This document shows positions 36,372-44,710 of a stretch of DNA of 64,000 bases, piece by piece. The DNA lies in the NCBI RefSeq assembly GCF_028435365.1, contig NZ_JAGTJJ010000015.1:1-64000 (forward strand), given 5' to 3'. Each line of letters begins with the position of its first letter. Positions within the stretch are counted from its first letter, which is position 1. The position numbers and the translations under genes were made by a program. The notes under the pieces were generated by a model. That model saw only the letters and a program-made list of their open reading frames with translations, was not told the DNA's origin and ran no database searches. The stretch comes from Polyangium jinanense (GTDB taxonomy: Bacteria; Myxococcota; Polyangia; Polyangiales; Polyangiaceae).

Positions 36372-36423
36372 GAACCTGGCGCCTGGTTTGCCCGACCTCG
36401 CTCGGGTGGCCACAATGCCTACC

Positions 36424-37341
36424 ATGAGTCGCCTCAAGGTCGCGTTCGTGGCGTCGGGCGGGGCCGTACGAGGTCTCGCCCACCTCGGGGTCCTCAAGGC
36501 CTGCGAGGAGCTCGGGGTCTTGCCGGAGATCTTCGTCGGCACGAGCTCCGGCGCGCTCGTCTCCGCGACATATGGCCAGGACATCCCGCTCGATGTCCTG
36601 CTCGACGCGTACCGCCTCCCGTGGCGCCGCCGTCACCGGGGCCCTCGGCTCTTCCCGTCGACGTTCATCGGCCTACCGAGGCCGCGGGAGCTCCTCGATC
36701 CGGGCCACCTCGTCTCGGGGATCTTCTCGGCGGACCGGCTGGAAAACTACCTCTCGAGCTTTTTGCCCATCAACGATTTCCGCAAGCTCCCGAACGCCGT
36801 GTTCGTGACCGCCGTGGACATCGACTCGGGCGAACGCGTGGTGTTCGGACCGGGCTACGACGAGACGACGCCGATCAGCCGAGCGGTCGCGGCAAGCTGC
36901 TGCGTGCCCGGGATCTTCCGCCCGTTCCGCATCGGCAACCGGTACTTCGTGAACGGCGAGGTCGCACGCACGCTCTCGGCGGACATCGCGATCGCGGCGG
37001 GGGCGGACGTCGTGATCATCTCGAACGTGTACAAGCCGGAGCGCGTGCGCGAAGGGCGGCGCAGCCTGGCGCGGCGCGGCCCCTTCCCCGTCCTGCGCCA
37101 ATCACTCAGCGTGCTGCTCACGGAGAAGGAGCGGCAGGGCGTGGAGCTTTACGGAAAACTCCACCCGCACGTCACATTTCTCGACATCGCACCAGAGCTC
37201 GGTCCATTCAGCTACCTGAACCGCTTCGCAGTGCGCTCACTCGTGCTGCGGGGATATCGGCAGGCACTCAGGGTGCTGGCCGATGCGAAGGAGAAGGGCC
37301 TGTTCGACCGGACGAACAAGCTCGCGCGTCCGTTGAACTGA
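36424..37341 (+). CDS. Patatin-like phospholipase family protein with altered catalytic dyad
   Basis: 305 residues from the ATG at 36424 (an ATG at 36415 adds three residues). The oxyanion loop is SGGAVRGLAHLG and the nucleophile elbow GTSSGA (Ser41), as in RssA-like bacterial patatins. The second dyad motif, DG[GA] in active enzymes, reads FVNGEV here, so the Asp is Asn176. Some lipid acyl hydrolase activity might remain, or the protein may only bind lipid. No signal peptide is seen, which suggests the cytoplasm or inner membrane face. Its 3' end lies 17 bp before hairpin element C. Confidence 0.88.
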   Translation: MSRLKVAFVASGGAVRGLAHLGVLKACEELGVLPEIFVGTSSGALVSATYGQDIPLDVLLDAYRLPWRRRHRGPRLFPSTFIGLPRPRELLDPGHLVSGIFSADRLENYLSSFLPINDFRKLPNAVFVTAVDIDSGERVVFGPGYDETTPISRAVAASCCVPGIFRPFRIGNRYFVNGEVARTLSADIAIAAGADVVIISNVYKPERVREGRRSLARRGPFPVLRQSLSVLLTEKERQGVELYGKLHPHVTFLDIAPELGPFSYLNRFAVRSLVLRGYRQALRVLADAKEKGLFDRTNKLARPLN

Positions 37342-37358
37342 GCCTTGAGGCCGCTGCG

Positions 37359-37655
37359 CCGGGGCGCTGCCCCGGGCCCCGCGGGGGCTGTTCGCCCCTC
37401 GACCCGAACCAGGGCAAGCCCTGGACCGGTGGTGGAAGAACTGCGCTCCGCGCAGTTCTTCCAACGGGCCGGTTGAACCGCGTCGCCAGTCGAAAGGGCA
37501 GCGCGGCTGTCTTGGTTGGCAAGGTGGTTGGCAGTCTTGCCTCGGCCTGTTCGATGAACTGCGCATCGCGCAGTTCATCGACCCCGGGTCCAGCGCTTGC
37601 GCTGGTCCGGGTCCAGGGGCGGATAGCCCCGGTGGGGTCTGGGGCAAAGCCCCAG
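37359..37655 (-). repeat. Complete multi-hairpin intergenic element (copy C)
   Basis: 297 bp, inverted relative to copies B and E. Hairpins in order: ccggggc/gccccgg (37359-37375), ggggc/gcccc (37384-37398), ccagggc/gccctgg (37409-37424), a perfect 14-bp stem tggaagaactgcgc (37433-37446/37450-37463), centre 37464-37551, cgatgaactgcgc (37552-37564/37568-37580), ccagcgc (37590-37605), ggggc/gcccc (37616-37630) and ctggggc/gccccag (37639-37655). It lies between the convergent patatin-like and small-lipoprotein genes. Read in reverse, the centre begins aacaggccgaggcaagac, as in copies B and E. Confidence 0.9.
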
Positions 37656-37694
37656 CGAGGCGCCTTCTTAGGGGCACGATGGTCCCCGCGCGCG

Positions 37695-38204
37695 TTATTT
37701 CCTCGGCTCCCACGCCGCGACCGCCGCGCGCCACGCCTCCGCGTCGCGCAGCGGCGATTTGTTCGTGAGCTCCGCCTGCATCTGGATCTGCATGAGCTGC
37801 TCGTCCGTCGCGTACGCGAGGTGCACGACGCTCGTCTGCTCGGTGAGGTTCCGGCACCAGACACACGTCCCCTGCACCCACACGCGCTCGGACTCGATGA
37901 GCACCTGCACCTTGCCCATCGAGCCTTCGAGCTTCTGCGCGCCCTCCGGCAAGCCCGTGTGTCGACCCACGGTCACGATGCCGACGTGACCATCCTTCCC
38001 GCATCCAGCATACGGGGCCGCGTAGTCCGTCTTCTGGTCCGGCGGAGGGCAAGGCTTTCCGAGCTGCGCGAACTCCTGAGGCAGAGGCGCAAGGGCGTTC
38101 GGCGTCTCGGCGGGCGGCTCGGGGCGAATGGAGCCGTCGTCCGCCGACGCGCAGGAGAGGGAGAAACCAGCGAGGAAGAGGGTCGCAACAAGGAAGGCGC
38201 GCAT
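37695..38204 (-). CDS. Hypothetical small lipoprotein
   Basis: 169 residues. The ATG at 38204 is chosen because gggaggtgc stands directly before it; an ATG five codons upstream lacks this. The signal peptide MRAFLVATLFLAGFSLSC gives a lipobox-like FSLSC. The mature part has two Cys pairs (CGKDGH region and QGTCVWCRN). The CVWC pair is a CxxC motif that could be a disulfide or metal site, but no thioredoxin fold is apparent. It lies 25 bp after the DUF4403 gene on the same strand and is probably co-transcribed with it. Function unknown. Confidence 0.75.
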   Translation of the reverse strand: MRAFLVATLFLAGFSLSCASADDGSIRPEPPAETPNALAPLPQEFAQLGKPCPPPDQKTDYAAPYAGCGKDGHVGIVTVGRHTGLPEGAQKLEGSMGKVQVLIESERVWVQGTCVWCRNLTEQTSVVHLAYATDEQLMQIQMQAELTNKSPLRDAEAWRAAVAAWEPRK

Positions 38205-38229
38205 GCACCTCCCTAGCACGCGAGGTGGG

Positions 38230-39567
38230 TCACGGACAGGGCATGTACACGGACGCGCTCGCGTTCGAGGTGACGTAGACGCGCATGTACGTGCCGTGCA
38301 CGTGGACGCTGCTGACCTCGATCTTGTGGACCTGGGCCTTCATGCAGCCCTGGCCGCTCGCGAACGAGATGTCGTTCGAGAGCTTGTCGCGCACCGACTT
38401 GAGCCGCTCGCCGATGTCGAGCCGGAGCGCATCCCGCGCCTGATCGCGGATCTTGTCGGCATCCATGGAGGCCTTGAGCTTGAAGAGGAAGCTCTTCGTC
38501 TCGATCGTCGGCTCGAGGTCCGGGATGCGGAGCTCGTTGTCCACGACCGTCGGGTGGCCCGTCATGAAGAGGTCACCGTCGAGGTCCAAGCTGACGGGGT
38601 TGTCGACATGCCCCGCGATGTGGAGCTTCAAGACGAGCTGATCCTTCGCGGCGTAGATCTCGGGCTTCTCCATGTAGAGCTTCGGGTGCTCCTTCGAGAA
38701 GAAGAACTTGCCGTCGGTGAAGACGAGGCCCATCGCCTTCGCAAGCTCGTCATACTTGGCAACGATCGGCACGGTGACGGAGAACGGGCCCGGCTGGAGC
38801 GTGGCCACGTTGGCAAGCGGCGGGAGCTTGGCGTCAGGATTCGGTGGCTGGCAGGGGATCGTGACCGAAGGCGCAACGACGAGCGCAAGGTCCTTCTCGA
38901 ACCCACCCGCAAGGACCGTCGGCCCCGCCTCGACGGAGACGACCTGGAGCGCCGCGCAGCCGTTCGCATTCCCAAGCGGGAGCTCGATGGGTCGCGCAAG
39001 GCGGCCATGAGCCTCGGCAAGCGTCGGATAAAGGTCGTACTCGAACGCCTCGAGCTTTTCCTTCACCGCCGACTTGACCTTGCCAAGGATGTCCGCCGCC
39101 GCATCCGCAGCCTTGATGACGCGGTCATCGCTCTTCACGTTGACCTCGAGCGATTGCAGCTTCGCCTTGTACTCACTCGTGACGACAGGCTCGGCAAGGA
39201 TCGAGAACTCGAGCGGGACGTCGAGGCTGCCAATGGGCATGTCGGCGTTCGCATCGACATGCAGGTCGAGCGCGATGCGGCCCTGGTTGAAGCGGACCGC
39301 GATGGCCCCACGCGTCCAGGTGTACTTGCGCTCGTTGCCAAGCATCGGGAACGTGCCATCCCCCGTGCGCGGGACAGCCGTCTCGAGCTCACGCTGGAGC
39401 GCAGCCCCCGTGATCGTCGCATGCACGACGACACGCGAAGGAACCGGATCAGAGACAGGCTCGCCAGGCGTAGCCGGCGGCCGAGGCGGATACACCGGCG
39501 TGCCCGCACCGCACCCAGCAGAGACAACAACAGCGGCGAGGAGGACGGCGATCGAGGTTCGCGACAT
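38230..39567 (-). CDS. DUF4403 family lipoprotein
   Basis: 445 residues from the ATG at 39567, which starts the signal peptide MSRTSIAVLLAAVVVSAGC; an ATG 12 codons upstream adds a Cys-containing extension with no support. The two long beta-rich halves, with repeated patterns such as ISLDLHVDANADM-like strands and VVSVEAGPTVLAGGFEKDLA, fit DUF4403, whose members are thought to form elongated BPI/TULIP-like lipid-binding folds in the envelope. Lipid transport is therefore plausible but inferred. Its upstream region contains hairpin element D, 62 bp before the ATG. Confidence 0.8.
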   Translation of the reverse strand: MSRTSIAVLLAAVVVSAGCGAGTPVYPPRPPATPGEPVSDPVPSRVVVHATITGAALQRELETAVPRTGDGTFPMLGNERKYTWTRGAIAVRFNQGRIALDLHVDANADMPIGSLDVPLEFSILAEPVVTSEYKAKLQSLEVNVKSDDRVIKAADAAADILGKVKSAVKEKLEAFEYDLYPTLAEAHGRLARPIELPLGNANGCAALQVVSVEAGPTVLAGGFEKDLALVVAPSVTIPCQPPNPDAKLPPLANVATLQPGPFSVTVPIVAKYDELAKAMGLVFTDGKFFFSKEHPKLYMEKPEIYAAKDQLVLKLHIAGHVDNPVSLDLDGDLFMTGHPTVVDNELRIPDLEPTIETKSFLFKLKASMDADKIRDQARDALRLDIGERLKSVRDKLSNDISFASGQGCMKAQVHKIEVSSVHVHGTYMRVYVTSNASASVYMPCP

Positions 39568-39628
39568 GCGTGCCAAAAAAGACGGACAGGCGGCGCGTGT
39601 CAACGGGTCTCATGTGGAAGGCGCCTCG

Positions 39629-40011
39629 CCGGGGCGCCGCCCCGGGCCCCGCGGGGGCTATCCGCCCCTCGACCCGGACCAGGGCAAGCCCTGGACCTCT
39701 GGGCATCGACTGCGCTTCGCGCAGTCGATGCGGGGGAAATTTTTGTAGCTGTCCGCCCCCCTTTGCAGGGCAAGCCCTGGACCGATCGGGGAAGAACTGC
39801 GCGATGCGCAGTTCTTCCCACAGGCCGGTGGCAAGACCGGGGACAGTGTTGCCAGTCACGGCGGTCTTGGCTGGCAGGGTCGTCGTTGGTCTTGACCTGA
39901 CCTGTTCGATGAACTGCGCATCGCGCAGTTCATCGACCCTGGGTCCAGCGCTTGCGCTGGTCCGGGTGCAGGGGCGGATAGCCCCTGCTGGGGCCTGGGG
40001 CAACGCCCCAG
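39629..40011 (-). repeat. Complete, expanded multi-hairpin element in a divergent promoter region (copy D)
   Basis: 383 bp. Same order as copy C: ccggggc (39629-39645), ggggc/gcccc (39654-39668), ccagggc (39679-39694). Then comes an extra block with a 13-bp perfect stem gcatcgactgcgc (39703-39715/39719-39731), a short AT-rich stretch and a second cagggc/gccctg (39766-39779). After that the standard 14-bp stem (39789-39802/39806-39819), centre 39820-39906, cgatgaactgcgc stem (39907-39935), ccagcgc (39945-39960), gcaggggc/gcccctgc (39968-39988) and ctggggc/gccccag (39995-40011). Unlike the other copies it sits between divergent gene starts (551-bp gap), so both promoters must lie in its flanks or inside it. 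Confidence 0.9.
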
Positions 40012-40118
40012 CGCAACGCCCCCCGTCAAGATTGCCCCGCCAAACGATTAAGGCGGGTGTAATTTTCTTCGCGCGAAGGGCGTTGCGGAGGCGGGGCTTG
40101 GCTTGGTAGGGTCGAGAC

Positions 40119-41504
40119 ATGGCGGGCGCGGAGAAAGCCTTCACGTGGCTCTTCGGCGCGGGGGAGCGCCAGGGTGGGTACCCGGAGACGTTCGACGACG
40201 AGCTCGCTTTTCAGTCGTGGAAGATCTTGCGCGTCTCGGGGCTCATCTGCGCGCTTGCTTGGCTGCCGTATCTGCGGCTCGACGCGGCGCTCCATCCTGA
40301 GCTCCCGTCGCTCTTGCTCCTTCGCTTGAGCCTCACCTTTGCGGGTGCGTTGACGATCGCCTTCTCGTTCTTCCCTTCGGCGCCGCGCCACGCGAGTCGC
40401 GCTCTCTTCGCGCTCTGCGTGTGCCTCGAGTGCGCGACGGGGCTCATCACGGGGCTCACCAGCGGCAAAGGCCCTTATCTCGGCGGGTTCATGTTCGTGC
40501 TCATGCTCGCGCCGCTCGCGCCCGTCCGGCGGCGGTACGCGTGGGGCATGCTCGGCGCGGCGATCCTCGTCTTCTGGGTGACGGGCATGCTCGCGGGCAT
40601 GGGCTTCGAGGGGCCCGAGCGCAACTATGCGCTCCAGGACCTCAGCGCTGCGGCGCTCGTCTCCGGCGTCTTCGTGCACCTGAGTGACCGGCTGCGGCAG
40701 CAGGGCTGGGCCAAGGGGAGCACGGTCCAGCGCCAGTCCGAGGAGATCGCGCGGGACAAGGCGAAGATTGACTCGCTCCTCTGCAACATCCTGCCTTCGC
40801 CGATCGCTTCCGAGCTCACGCGCGAGGGCTCGGTCAAGCCTGTGTTCCACGAGGAGGCGACCATCGTATTCGCTGATTTCGTGGGCTTCACGGCGAAGGC
40901 TGCGACCATGCCGCCCGAGGCGCTCGTCGCCATGCTCGATGCCTACTTTTGCCGCTTCGATGCGATCGCGGATCGCTCGGGGGTGGAGAAGTTGAAGACC
41001 ATCGGCGATGCGTACATGGTGGCGGCGGGGCTGCCTTCGCCGACGCGGACGCATGCCGTGGATGCTTGCCTCTTTGCGCTTCGGATCCGGCGCGACGTGG
41101 AGGGGCATGAGGCGCACTTCCAGGGCGTGCGCATCGGCGTGCACTCGGGGCCGCTCATGGCGGGCATGGTCGGTGCGAAGAAGTTCGCCTATGACGTCTG
41201 GGGCGACACGGTGAACACGGCGAGCCGCATGGAGTCGTCGGGGGAGCTTTGGCGCATCAACGTCTCGCGCACGACGTACGAGCGGGTGAAGGACTTCTTC
41301 GAGCTCTCGGCGCGCGGGGCGGTGTCGGTGAAGGGCAAGGGCGAGCTCGACATGTATTTCCTGGAGCGCATCTTGCCGGCGCTCAGCCAGGACGAACGGG
41401 GCGTCGAGCCGAACGAGGTGTTCTGGGAGCGCTACCGCGCGCTGCAATCGAATGTGCTTGTCTCGGAGGGCGATCCCCGGAAGGATGAGCCCCGCGCACG
41501 ATGA
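40119..41504 (+). CDS. Membrane class III adenylate cyclase
   Basis: 461 residues. About five or six membrane helices (residues 35-190) precede a cyclase homology domain (about 245-430) linked by a helix. Both metal Asp are present (Asp253 in FADFVGFT, Asp297 in IGDAYM). Lys293 and Asp363 (VWGDTVNTASR) are the adenine-selecting pair, so ATP is the expected substrate and cAMP the product. The domain works as a homodimer. Myxobacteria use many such cyclases in osmotic and developmental signalling. The stop overlaps the start of the peptide transporter gene by 4 bp, implying coupled expression. Confidence 0.93.
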   Translation: MAGAEKAFTWLFGAGERQGGYPETFDDELAFQSWKILRVSGLICALAWLPYLRLDAALHPELPSLLLLRLSLTFAGALTIAFSFFPSAPRHASRALFALCVCLECATGLITGLTSGKGPYLGGFMFVLMLAPLAPVRRRYAWGMLGAAILVFWVTGMLAGMGFEGPERNYALQDLSAAALVSGVFVHLSDRLRQQGWAKGSTVQRQSEEIARDKAKIDSLLCNILPSPIASELTREGSVKPVFHEEATIVFADFVGFTAKAATMPPEALVAMLDAYFCRFDAIADRSGVEKLKTIGDAYMVAAGLPSPTRTHAVDACLFALRIRRDVEGHEAHFQGVRIGVHSGPLMAGMVGAKKFAYDVWGDTVNTASRMESSGELWRINVSRTTYERVKDFFELSARGAVSVKGKGELDMYFLERILPALSQDERGVEPNEVFWERYRALQSNVLVSEGDPRKDEPRAR

Positions 41505-43087
41505 CGACCGAAGTCGAGGATGGGCCCGCGATCCCCAAGGCTGCCCCTGCCCAGGCAGCCGCCAGGTACCCGAAGTCGATCCCGTCCATCATCGGGAATG
41601 AGGCGTGCGAGCGCTTCAGCTTCTACGGGATGCGGAACATCCTCACGGATTTCCTGATCGGGTATCTCCTGCTCGGCCTCGTCGAGAAGGACCGGGCCGG
41701 GGCCGCGAAGGAGGTCTTCCACGTCTTCGTGATGGGCGTTTATTTCTTCCCGCTGCTCGGCGGGTGGATCTCGGATCGCTTCCTCGGCAAGTATCGCACG
41801 ATATTCTGGCTCTCCCTGCTCTACTGCGTGGGGCACGGCTGCCTCGCCGTCTTCGAGGCGAACAAGACCGGGTTTTACGCGGGCCTCTTCCTGATCGCGC
41901 TCGGCTCGGGCGGCATCAAGCCGTGCGTGTCGTCGTTCGTCGGCGACCAGTTCGACCAGACGAACAAGCACCTCGCGCGTGGGGTGTTCGAGGCGTTCTA
42001 CTGGGTGATCAACTTCGGCTCGTTTTTCGCGTCGCAGCTCATGCCGCGGGCGCTCAAGCACTGGGGGCCGAGCATCGCGTTCGGGATCCCGGGCATCTTG
42101 ATGTTCATCGCGACGCTCATCTTCTGGATGGGGCGCAAGACGTACGTGGTGGTCCCCCCCTCCCCCGCCGATCCCCATTCCTTCGGCAGCATCGCGTGGA
42201 CGGCGCTGCAAAAGGGCCGCGGGGCGGGGCGCGTGCTCGCGGGCCTCGGCTTGCTCGGGTTCGTTGGTTCTTTTTTCCTGATCCCGACGCTCGGGTTCGT
42301 CGCGTCGTTTTGCCTCGCGATCGTGGCCTTCCTCGTGTTCGCGGGCCCGGGCGTGCTGCTCTCGCTCGAAGCGGCGCGCGGCGTGCACCCGGACGAGGAC
42401 GTCGAGGGCGTGCGATCGGTGCTGAAGGTGCTCGTGGTGTTCGCCCTCGTCACGCCGTTCTGGTCGCTCTTCGATCAGAAAGCCTCGACGTGGATCATCC
42501 AGGGCAAGGCCATGGTGCTGCCCGGGTGGAGCATCCTGGAGACGGCCTCGCAGATGCAGGCGATCAATCCGCTGCTCGTGATGCTGCTCATTCCCTTCAA
42601 CAATGCCGTCACGTATCCGCTGCTCCGGAAGATCGGCCTCGACCCGACGCCGCTCCGGCGCATGACGGCGGGCATCGCGATCGCGGGCGTGTCGTGGATC
42701 GTGATCGGCGTGATCCAGCGCTGGATCGACGCGGGCGAGCAGGTCTCGATCCTCTGGCAGCTCCTGCCGTACACGATTCTGACGCTCGGCGAGGTTCTGG
42801 TCTCGACGACGGGCCTCGAATTCGCCTACAGCCAGGCGCCGGCGAAGATGAAGGGCACGCTGATGAGCTTCTGGTCGCTGTCGGTCACGGTCGGCGGGCT
42901 CTGGGTGCTGATCGTGAACGCGGGTATGAAAAACGAGCGTCTGACGAGCGCCATCACGGCGCAGACGGGCCTATCGACGACCGCGTTCCAGATGTTCTTC
43001 TTCGCGGGCTTCGCGTTCCTCTTCGCGCTTGCGTTCGGCGCGTACGCGACGCGGTACAAGAGCGTGGAGCATTATCGGAAGGCGTGA
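41501..43087 (+). CDS. POT family proton-dependent oligopeptide transporter
   Basis: 528 residues with about 14 membrane helices, of the DtpA/PTR2 family. The ExxER-type motif appears as EACERFSFYG in the first helix and the second family motif near SGGIKPCVSSFVGDQF, both used in proton coupling and peptide binding. A longer extramembrane stretch (about 215-250) joins the two halves. It imports di- and tripeptides across the inner membrane. Overlap with the cyclase gene links peptide uptake with cAMP production, an appealing nutrient-sensing pair for a predator, though inferred. Its stop lies 4 bp from the stop of the convergent orphan gene. Confidence 0.95.
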   Translation: MTTEVEDGPAIPKAAPAQAAARYPKSIPSIIGNEACERFSFYGMRNILTDFLIGYLLLGLVEKDRAGAAKEVFHVFVMGVYFFPLLGGWISDRFLGKYRTIFWLSLLYCVGHGCLAVFEANKTGFYAGLFLIALGSGGIKPCVSSFVGDQFDQTNKHLARGVFEAFYWVINFGSFFASQLMPRALKHWGPSIAFGIPGILMFIATLIFWMGRKTYVVVPPSPADPHSFGSIAWTALQKGRGAGRVLAGLGLLGFVGSFFLIPTLGFVASFCLAIVAFLVFAGPGVLLSLEAARGVHPDEDVEGVRSVLKVLVVFALVTPFWSLFDQKASTWIIQGKAMVLPGWSILETASQMQAINPLLVMLLIPFNNAVTYPLLRKIGLDPTPLRRMTAGIAIAGVSWIVIGVIQRWIDAGEQVSILWQLLPYTILTLGEVLVSTTGLEFAYSQAPAKMKGTLMSFWSLSVTVGGLWVLIVNAGMKNERLTSAITAQTGLSTTAFQMFFFAGFAFLFALAFGAYATRYKSVEHYRKA

Positions 43088-43091
43088 GGCT

Positions 43092-43844
43092 TCACGGCGG
43101 CAGCATGTGATAGATGAATGCGGTGCTGTTCCCGTCTCTCCATCGCTTGAAGGACACGCCGCCGCTGTCGCTGGAGCTGAACTGCCACCCCTTGCTGGGC
43201 GCCCAGAACTTCAAATACTCGATCACCTCATGGGGGACGGCCGTGGCCCCCGTCGTGTCCCCGGGCGCGGGCGACCCCCACCAGGCCCCGCGGTTCTTCG
43301 AGGTACCGTCCCAGGTCGCGAACTGCGTGTTCATGTCGGCATAGACCTGCCGCGCCAGGCGCTCCGCCGGTGACACGTATCGCCTGGGCCTGACGCCCTG
43401 CGCCTGAAACTGCTGCCACGCATGAGCCGCGGCCTGATGGGTCACGGTGCCGTTGCGCATCCCATAGACCCTGTTCTCGAGCGTGAAGAACGCGTTCAAC
43501 CAGTCCTGATCGAGCTTCCCGTGCGTGTTCTCGCGCCACGCCATCCGCGCGTCGTACGCGTCCAGGTACCCCTCCATGAGCTCGTCCTGGGTCGGCAGCG
43601 CCATCATGGGCTGCACGGGCCCGGCCTCGCGTGCCCGCGGCGCTCCGACCGTGGCCGGATGCGGGGGACGGGCCGAGGAGGGCCGGGCCGAGGAGGGCTG
43701 CACGGAACGGCTGGGAGAGACCGTCGCCGCGTGCGGAGGCCGCGACGGCGCCTTCGGCTGCACGGAACGGCTGGGAGAGACCGTCGCCGCGTGCGGAGGC
43801 CGCGACGGCGAGGCGATGCCTCGGGCCAACTTGGGGGGAGCCAT
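43092..43844 (-). CDS. Orphan protein with tandem N-terminal repeats
   Basis: 250 residues from ATG 43844; a GTG at 43904 would add 20. Neither has a strong ribosome binding site. After a short start, two 20-residue units (PSRPPHAATVSPSRSVQP) stand in tandem, then a looser third. A basic, Pro/Ser-rich unstructured N-terminus leads to a globular C-terminal domain (about 95-250) rich in Trp and aromatic residues: YDARMAWRENTHGKLDQDWL, YLKFWAPSKGWQFSS, VSFKRWRDGNSTAF. No known family. The flexible head plus compact tail layout resembles secreted effectors or toxin-like proteins, but no immunity or secretion partner is near. Confidence 0.6.
   Translation of the reverse strand: MAPPKLARGIASPSRPPHAATVSPSRSVQPKAPSRPPHAATVSPSRSVQPSSARPSSARPPHPATVGAPRAREAGPVQPMMALPTQDELMEGYLDAYDARMAWRENTHGKLDQDWLNAFFTLENRVYGMRNGTVTHQAAAHAWQQFQAQGVRPRRYVSPAERLARQVYADMNTQFATWDGTSKNRGAWWGSPAPGDTTGATAVPHEVIEYLKFWAPSKGWQFSSSDSGGVSFKRWRDGNSTAFIYHMLPP
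43696..43810 (-). repeat. Two-copy 60-bp in-frame tandem repeat
   Basis: A 55-bp block is identical at 43696-43750 and 43756-43810, with a period of exactly 60 bp, inside the orphan gene. It encodes 20 residues per unit, so copy number can change without a frameshift. Perfect identity at third codon positions points to a recent duplication. Confidence 0.9.
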
Positions 43845-43936
43845 GGCAATGAATGCTACCCACGCCGCAGGGCGCGCCGCCAATTTCCGACCGATGCGTC
43901 GCACCAGGGCACGGCACGGCGCCGGCCCCCCCCGCG

Positions 43937-44710
43937 CTACCCCGCTGCCACCACCGCCGGTTCCCCCTCGCCCTCCGTGCGCTCGACATCCGCAAGCAAA
44001 AAGATCCGGCGATCGATCGCGGGACGTAACACGGCGAGGCGCGGGTCCCCGTCGACGTGCGCGAGCAGCGCGCGAGCGGCGTCGCGGTATTCGTCGAGCG
44101 TGAGATCACCCCGACAGACGAGAAGTCGCAGCAGAATGGCGGCCTCGGAGGCGACGTCGGCGAGGTTGTAGCGGCGCACGGCGTCGCGGCCCTCGGGGCC
44201 CTTCGCCCAGAGGCCCTCGACGTCGGAGCCGTCGACGCCGACTTTGCCCGGCCAGCCGCAGAGGCACGCGAACGAGGCCATGCGCGCGGCGCGGCCGGCG
44301 CCACGAAAGCTCACGGCGTCTTGCAGGTCGACGTGCTTGTTCCCGCGGTAGCGATCCTCGAAATCGCGATCCCAGAGCCACGGAGCCACGATGCCGTGGC
44401 GCACCGAGCGCGCAATGACGAGCGGCAGATCGAAGCCGCGGCCATTCCACGAGACGAGCACCGGGCGGCGCTCACCCACCATGCCGACGAAATCACGCAG
44501 GATGGCCGCCTCGTCGCCGCCCTCGGGGCCGCCGAGGAGCCGCGGGGGCTGCACGCGGACGTGGCCGCTCTCCACGACGAGCGCGAGGAGCGCGCCCGAG
44601 ACGATGGCGAGGTGCGGCACGGCCGGGACGCGGTCCGGATCCGCGCCCTCGGGGAGGGGGTTGTCCTTGTCGAGGATCGCCTCGAAATCGAACACGACAT
44701 ACGCGGTCAT
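43937..44710 (-). CDS. Predicted 3'-5' exonuclease (DEDD, PolB-exonuclease-like)
   Basis: 257 residues from the ATG at 44710, overlapping the upstream kinase gene by ATGA. The RNase H-like fold has the DEDD acidic set: VVFDFEAIL (Asp and Glu), SWNGRGFDLP (Asp) and YNLADVASEA (Asp), followed by a C-terminal extension. This matches the PolB-related exonuclease family PF10108-type proteins, which act on DNA or RNA 3' ends. Last gene of a three-gene minus-strand operon after a PAS-STAS sensor and SrkA. A stress-response role is suggested by the company. Confidence 0.85.
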   Translation of the reverse strand: MTAYVVFDFEAILDKDNPLPEGADPDRVPAVPHLAIVSGALLALVVESGHVRVQPPRLLGGPEGGDEAAILRDFVGMVGERRPVLVSWNGRGFDLPLVIARSVRHGIVAPWLWDRDFEDRYRGNKHVDLQDAVSFRGAGRAARMASFACLCGWPGKVGVDGSDVEGLWAKGPEGRDAVRRYNLADVASEAAILLRLLVCRGDLTLDEYRDAARALLAHVDGDPRLAVLRPAIDRRIFLLADVERTEGEGEPAVVAAG

